Part shown: in pieces, positions 59,714 through 63,336 of the stretch | Position numbering within the stretch: position 1 is the stretch's first letter | Layout: each line of letters begins with the position of its first letter | Origin: Neobacillus thermocopriae | GTDB taxonomy: Bacteria; Bacillota; Bacilli; Bacillales; Cytobacillaceae | Direction of reading: 5' to 3' | Assembly (NCBI RefSeq): GCF_010975035.1 | Contig: NZ_JAAIUV010000021.1 | Coordinates: forward strand, 1-63,336 | DNA length: 63,336 bases | The notes under the pieces: generated by a model | Database searches by the model: none | Told to the model about the DNA's origin: nothing | The model's input: only the letters and a program-made list of their open reading frames with translations | Translations under genes and position numbers: made by a program

Positions 59714-60910
59714 CTATTGCTTATCTGTTGATTGTTCAACATTTTGATTGACGTTCTCTGCCTGCCAGTAGTATTCACTAAACACATCTGCAAGAGCGTC
59801 TGCCGACCGATTCAACTCATCAAAAGTATTATCCACACCGCCGAACTCAATTAAGATCGCATTTTCAGAAAGGTTCTGATTATATACAGCATTTCCATTA
59901 TTACTTTTTACTATAACTCCTCGGCTTAAGCCTTTATATTTTTTCTGTAATAGGTCATGTAGTTGGGATGCAAATTTAGCATTTTTTTCATAATTCGGAT
60001 TTTTACCCCCTATGACAAAAGCAAGTCTTGCATAAGATTGACCATTAATTGATATGGTAGTATCCTTCTTCCTCCTTGAATCTCTATGAATATCAAAAAA
60101 ATAGGTTAAATCACGATTTGATGCCATTGCCGCCTGAACTACTGCACGGGACTCCTGATACGATTTTGTATATTTTAAGCCCTTTTTGTTTAAATTGCCC
60201 TGAATATCTGTTTTATCAACAAATGTCCCAATGCCACGGTCTTCCAAACTACTTTTTAATTGGTCACCAATTTTTGTGACGTTAATTTGGGAATGATTTG
60301 CTAAATTAGGGTCAGTCACACCCTTCAGATATGGTAAGAAGGATTCCCGATTATGTGAGAAATATACATACACCACTTTCCTGTCACCAGTTGTCTGTCC
60401 AGGTGTACTAGAGGGGTTTTCATCTGGCGATTTATCAATTCCTTCAAGATTTTGTAATGCAGCTTCCTGTTCTGCTTTCATTATTTCATTCGGAGGAGAA
60501 GATTCAATAGGCATGTTTGTATAGTTGGTTCCTTCACCCGCAACTAGAATTTTTCCGTCAAATTGATAAAATCCAGGAAGTTCTCTCCCTAGAAGACTAC
60601 GTGGGTCATCTAAATTAATATTGCTAGACAGTTTAAAAACCAAATTTGTCAAGGTTGGAACTTTAACATCACGTTTTACTGTTAAAAAATGATGGTTTTC
60701 CCAGCCCATTAATTGGTATAGAAGATCCCCGTTTACATTCATTGACACATGATTAACGGAGGCGGATGACAGTCTGTATTGGGGCTTTAACGACGTCAAA
60801 ATTCCACTAATTGAAAATATAAAAAGTAAAAACAATAAAATAGTTGCCACTAATTTTAATAAACTTGTCCCTTGTATCAGGATAAATGTTCCTGATGTTT
60901 TAGATTTCAT
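59714..60910 (-). CDS. spoIIP: Stage II sporulation protein P (SpoIIP)
   Basis: A cell-wall amidase/endopeptidase that, with SpoIID and SpoIIM, thins septal peptidoglycan during engulfment. The 398-residue protein has an N-terminal membrane anchor (about residues 16-34) and a C-terminal amidase domain with VYFSHNRESF, FFDIHRDS and ENAILIEFGGVDN, which supply the zinc ligands. The ATG at 60910 has GAGGTGG upstream. Confidence 0.95.
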   Translation of the reverse strand: MKSKTSGTFILIQGTSLLKLVATILLFLLFIFSISGILTSLKPQYRLSSASVNHVSMNVNGDLLYQLMGWENHHFLTVKRDVKVPTLTNLVFKLSSNINLDDPRSLLGRELPGFYQFDGKILVAGEGTNYTNMPIESSPPNEIMKAEQEAALQNLEGIDKSPDENPSSTPGQTTGDRKVVYVYFSHNRESFLPYLKGVTDPNLANHSQINVTKIGDQLKSSLEDRGIGTFVDKTDIQGNLNKKGLKYTKSYQESRAVVQAAMASNRDLTYFFDIHRDSRRKKDTTISINGQSYARLAFVIGGKNPNYEKNAKFASQLHDLLQKKYKGLSRGVIVKSNNGNAVYNQNLSENAILIEFGGVDNTFDELNRSADALADVFSEYYWQAENVNQNVEQSTDKQ

Positions 60911-61033
60911 AGTTCCACCTCGCAAATACAATTCTAGTAAATCTTATGACATTACTAGAAATGGTAGAACCTTTATAAGAGATAAAGCAAACATAAAAAT
61001 TAAGATTAATATACAATACAATGATGAAATTCA

Positions 61034-61088
61034 ATTAAAAACCCGAACTAATTAAAACTAACATAGAGTTTTAAAATAGTTCGGGTTT
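61034..61088 (-). terminator. gpr terminator
   Basis: A 12-base perfect stem (61039-61050 with 61077-61088), with a second inner stem of T/A-rich arms, and a T-rich end on the minus strand. Confidence 0.85.
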
Positions 61089-61126
61089 CTCTCAGCTAAA
61101 AAACTTGTGTCCCATCTTCATCGTTA

Positions 61127-62245
61127 TTACCTTGTAATAAATCCGACATTCTCTTGATTGACACTATGATGGAGAGAAGCATTTAATCCATTTGCAATTA
61201 AGTTTGCCATATCTTCAATAAAAACATCGACTTCCTTTGGCGTTACCATTAAATTATGGCCAAGCGGAGATAAGACCTCATGAATTAATTTTCGTTTTTC
61301 ATCCTCCGGAAGCGTCCCAACGATTCCAAGAAAAGTCTTCCGATGTTTCTCTTCCGGCAGGTCCTCCTCCGTCAGTTTTCTACGTTCTCCAAATGTCATA
61401 CCTGCTGGTGCCAATGCTCTGGACGGACGATCACCTTCTCTCATTTCCTTTCCGAAATGTTTTAAAATAAAATCAATCGTATCGCTTGTAATGGAAACGG
61501 CATCTACCACTGTAGGAACACCTAAGGCAATCACCGGCACTCCCAATGTTTCTTTACTTAATTCCTTTCTCTTGTTACCCACTCCAGAACCGGGATGTAT
61601 TCCTGTATCGGAAATTTGAATAGTTGAATTTACTCTTTCTATAGAACGTGATGCCAATGCATCAATAGCAATAACGAAATCTGGTTTTGTTTTTTCAACG
61701 ACTCCAAAGATTATGTCACTTGTTTCAATGCCTGTGAGTCCCATAACACCTGGTGCTAGTGCACTGACAGAGCGATAACCTTCTTCCACACTTTCTGGCT
61801 GAAGTTGAAACAGGTGACGGGTAACAAGTAGGTTTTCACACACCAATGGCCCAATTGCATCTGGGGTAACATTCCAATTTCCAAGGCCGACTACTAAACA
61901 AGAATCTGTCTTTTTGATTCCTGACCCTTCTAGAAAGTGAGCAAATTCTCTAGCAAATATTTCTTCCACTTTCTGCTGGACCTCACTATTTTGTTGACGT
62001 ATTCCTTGTACCTCTAATGTCAAATACCGCCCTGCTTTTTTACCAATTTGCTTAGCTCCTTGGTCGGTCACTTCTACTAATGAAATTTTTATATCATCTA
62101 CTTCTTTTTCCTTTATTATAACACCTTCTATTTGGGATAAATTTTCTTCTTGTTCTACTGATTGCTGGGCTAAAACCATCTCCCGAGCTTCAATAGCCAA
62201 ATCAGTGCGAACAGCATATTTACTTAAATCAATCGATTCATTCAT
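61127..62245 (-). CDS. gpr: Germination protease GPR
   Basis: An aspartic-type endopeptidase that degrades small acid-soluble spore proteins at germination. The 372-residue protein includes the N-terminal propeptide region and [26 protein letters not shown], the conserved core. The ATG at 62245 has GGGAGTG seven bases upstream. It would be made in the forespore. Located between rpsT and spoIIP as in B. subtilis. Confidence 0.96.
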   Translation of the reverse strand: MNESIDLSKYAVRTDLAIEAREMVLAQQSVEQEENLSQIEGVIIKEKEVDDIKISLVEVTDQGAKQIGKKAGRYLTLEVQGIRQQNSEVQQKVEEIFAREFAHFLEGSGIKKTDSCLVVGLGNWNVTPDAIGPLVCENLLVTRHLFQLQPESVEEGYRSVSALAPGVMGLTGIETSDIIFGVVEKTKPDFVIAIDALASRSIERVNSTIQISDTGIHPGSGVGNKRKELSKETLGVPVIALGVPTVVDAVSITSDTIDFILKHFGKEMREGDRPSRALAPAGMTFGERRKLTEEDLPEEKHRKTFLGIVGTLPEDEKRKLIHEVLSPLGHNLMVTPKEVDVFIEDMANLIANGLNASLHHSVNQENVGFITR

Positions 62246-62376
62246 TAACAATCACTCCCATGATAGAAACTATTTCCTATTTTTTCCCCTGTTCCGATAA
62301 ATCATTCAATGAATAATTCAACGAAGTAAATGAGGTCAAATTCCCAATAACCTTCCCCTTTTCTTAGAATTGTGTA

Positions 62377-62405
62377 TTGCAATCTAGATACCTGTTTGAT
62401 AAAAT
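62377..62405 (+). promoter_or_regulatory. rpsT promoter
   Basis: TTGCAA (62377-62382), a 17-base spacer and TAAAAT (62400-62405), with about 75 bases of leader before the rpsT start. Confidence 0.72.
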
Positions 62406-62483
62406 ATCATTTGTTGCGAATAAATGTTTATGAATGTTAAGTCGAGTTCACATAGTCTCGATTCTTTACAGGAGGTGAAAGTA

Positions 62484-62744
62484 ATGCCTAACATTAAATC
62501 TGCAATTAAGCGTGTAAAAACTAGCGAATCTCGTAATGCTCAAAATACAATGGCAAAATCAGCTATGCGTACTGCAGTTAAAAAAGTAGAAGCTGCTGTT
62601 ACTCTTAACGATGCTGCTGCTGCGAAGGAAGCTTTAGTTGTTGCTGCAAGCAAATTAGACAAGGCTGCTGCAAAGGGTCTTATCCACAAAAATGCTGCTG
62701 CTCGTAAAAAAGCTCGCCTAATGAAGAAAATTAATGCACTATAA
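62484..62744 (+). CDS. rpsT: 30S ribosomal protein S20
   Basis: An 86-residue basic, alanine-rich helical protein ([20 protein letters not shown]) typical of S20. The ATG at 62484 follows AGGAGGTGAAAGTA, an ideal ribosome site; an upstream in-frame ATG is ignored. Transcribed opposite to gpr. Confidence 0.97.
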   Translation: MPNIKSAIKRVKTSESRNAQNTMAKSAMRTAVKKVEAAVTLNDAAAAKEALVVAASKLDKAAAKGLIHKNAAARKKARLMKKINAL

Positions 62745-62748
62745 TAAA

Positions 62749-62773
62749 AAACGATTCCTGCTAGGAATCGTTT
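62749..62773 (+). terminator. rpsT terminator hairpin, T-run cut short
   Basis: An 11-base perfect stem (62749-62759 with 62763-62773) whose T-run stops after three T, where the sequence changes to CAGACTGTCGAC. The rest of the T-run may have been displaced by the insertion that begins here. Confidence 0.75.
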
Positions 62774-62778
62774 CAGAC

Positions 62779-62815
62779 TGTCGACAAAATCCTTTTTTAA
62801 AGGATTTTGTCGACA
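62779..62815 (+). repeat. 17-bp palindrome at the IS left end
   Basis: TGTCGACAAAATCCTTT-TTT-AAAGGATTTTGTCGACA is followed by six T. It can act as an extra terminator protecting the transposase gene from outside transcription and may also be part of the transposase binding site. Confidence 0.85.
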
Positions 62816-62858
62816 TTTTTTGTATAATTATGTCATAGAATATCGAGGTGATATTGAA

Positions 62859-63336
62859 ATGCTTACTAAAAATACACAAGTAAATCGAGATCAATTAGAA
62901 ATGATTACTTTAGACCAGCTGGTTCCTGAAAATCACTTGGTTCGTAAGATAGAAGCTGCTATTGATTTTTCATTTATATATAAATTAGTTGAGAATATGT
63001 ATTCATCTGAACGTGGTCGTCCAAGTATTGACCCTGTTGTATTAATTAAGATGGCTTTTATTCAATATACCTTCGGTATTCGCTCTATGCGCAAAACTAT
63101 TGAAGAAATTGAAACAAACCTTGCTTATCGTTGGTTCTTAGGTTTTGGGTTTCATGATAAAGTCCCCCACTTCTCAACCTTCGGAAAAAACTATGAAAGA
63201 CGTTTCAAGGATACAGATCTATTTCAAAAAATCTTCTACCGCATTCTAAAAGAAGCTTCTGATAAAAAGTTGATTAGTGCTGAACATGTATTTATTGATT
63301 CTACGCATGTTAAAGCAAGTGCAAATAAACGTAAAT
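62859..63336 (+). CDS. IS1182 family transposase, 5' part
   Basis: The first 159 codons of a transposase, open to the window edge. It starts at an ATG with GAGGTG eight bases upstream and TATAAT at 62823-62828. The N-terminal DUF772-type domain (LDQLVPENHLVRKIEA, GRPSIDPVVLIKM) and the segment VFIDSTHVKASANK, which begins the DDE catalytic domain with its first Asp, are typical of IS1182/IS5-like enzymes. Activity cannot be judged without the rest. Confidence 0.9.
   Translation, partial: MLTKNTQVNRDQLEMITLDQLVPENHLVRKIEAAIDFSFIYKLVENMYSSERGRPSIDPVVLIKMAFIQYTFGIRSMRKTIEEIETNLAYRWFLGFGFHDKVPHFSTFGKNYERRFKDTDLFQKIFYRILKEASDKKLISAEHVFIDSTHVKASANKRK

Larger units (their letters stand above)
62775..63336 (+). 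mobile_element. IS1182-type insertion sequence, left part
   Basis: The transposase ORF and a terminal palindrome mark an insertion sequence whose left end is near 62775. The arms 62779-62795 and 62799-62815 are 17-base perfect inverted repeats around TTT. The right end lies outside the window, so terminal repeats and target duplication cannot be confirmed. Confidence 0.8.

Overview
The window is a chromosomal segment from a low-GC, endospore-forming Firmicute of the Bacillaceae. Gene order follows the Bacillus subtilis yqg-yqf-yqe region: glcK, pst, pbpA, sodA, ispG, zur, cshB, ispH, sigA-dnaG, glyS, era, phoH, rpsU, hrcA-grpE-dnaK-dnaJ, lepA, spoIIP, gpr, rpsT. Forming-spore genes (yqfC, yqfD, spoIIP, gpr), Gram-positive regulatory signals (T-box, CIRCE, PhoP-like boxes, a Zur-like site) and AGGAGG-type ribosome sites agree with this. 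The genus cannot be fixed from the sequence alone.

Layout. 159-3275: glucokinase, small conserved genes, a DUF92 membrane protein, 5-formyl-THF cyclo-ligase and rpmG. 3331-5710: three minus-strand genes, an unrecognised protein, a GT4 glycosyltransferase and a DUF4912 protein. 5976-10365: phosphate uptake operon pstSCAB-phoU behind an array of PhoP-like repeats. 10617-14939: pbpA, an MFS protein, sodA. 15238-17642 (+): DUF1189 protein, LysM protein, ispG. 17695-21106: YqfX, a HAD phosphatase, and a zinc operon (ATPase, permease, zur) with a Zur-like site. 21267-27810: yqfT, nfo, cshB, yqfQ, ispH, yqfO, trmK. 28086-29812: cytochrome c-550 and an acyl-CoA dehydrogenase. 30301-35628: sigA, dnaG, yqxD, yqfL, ccpN. 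35746-40840: single-chain glycyl-tRNA synthetase under a T-box, recO, yqzL, era, cdd, dgkA, ybeY. 40837-46757: pgpH, phoH, yqfD, yqfC, yqeY, rpsU. 46970-56007: a Na/Pi-type transporter, then the HrcA-regulated heat-shock operon with prmA, rsmE and mtaB. 56101-62744: hemW, lepA, yqxA, spoIIP, gpr, rpsT. The right edge is the 5' part of an IS1182-type transposase inserted directly behind the rpsT terminator hairpin.

Most of the window is housekeeping. I see no rRNA, tRNA, CRISPR array, prophage or defence locus, and no clear new multi-gene system. The observations most worth testing are a 20-bp terminator-like stem that abuts the yqfC start codon and contains its purine-rich ribosome site; yqxD, whose conserved N-terminus can only be read from a non-canonical ATT start; a GC-rich intergenic island between cccA and trmK; the DUF4912/GT4/unknown cluster; the IS end with its own long palindrome; and several operator-like palindromes in promoters. 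Comparisons with B. subtilis gene content are from memory.
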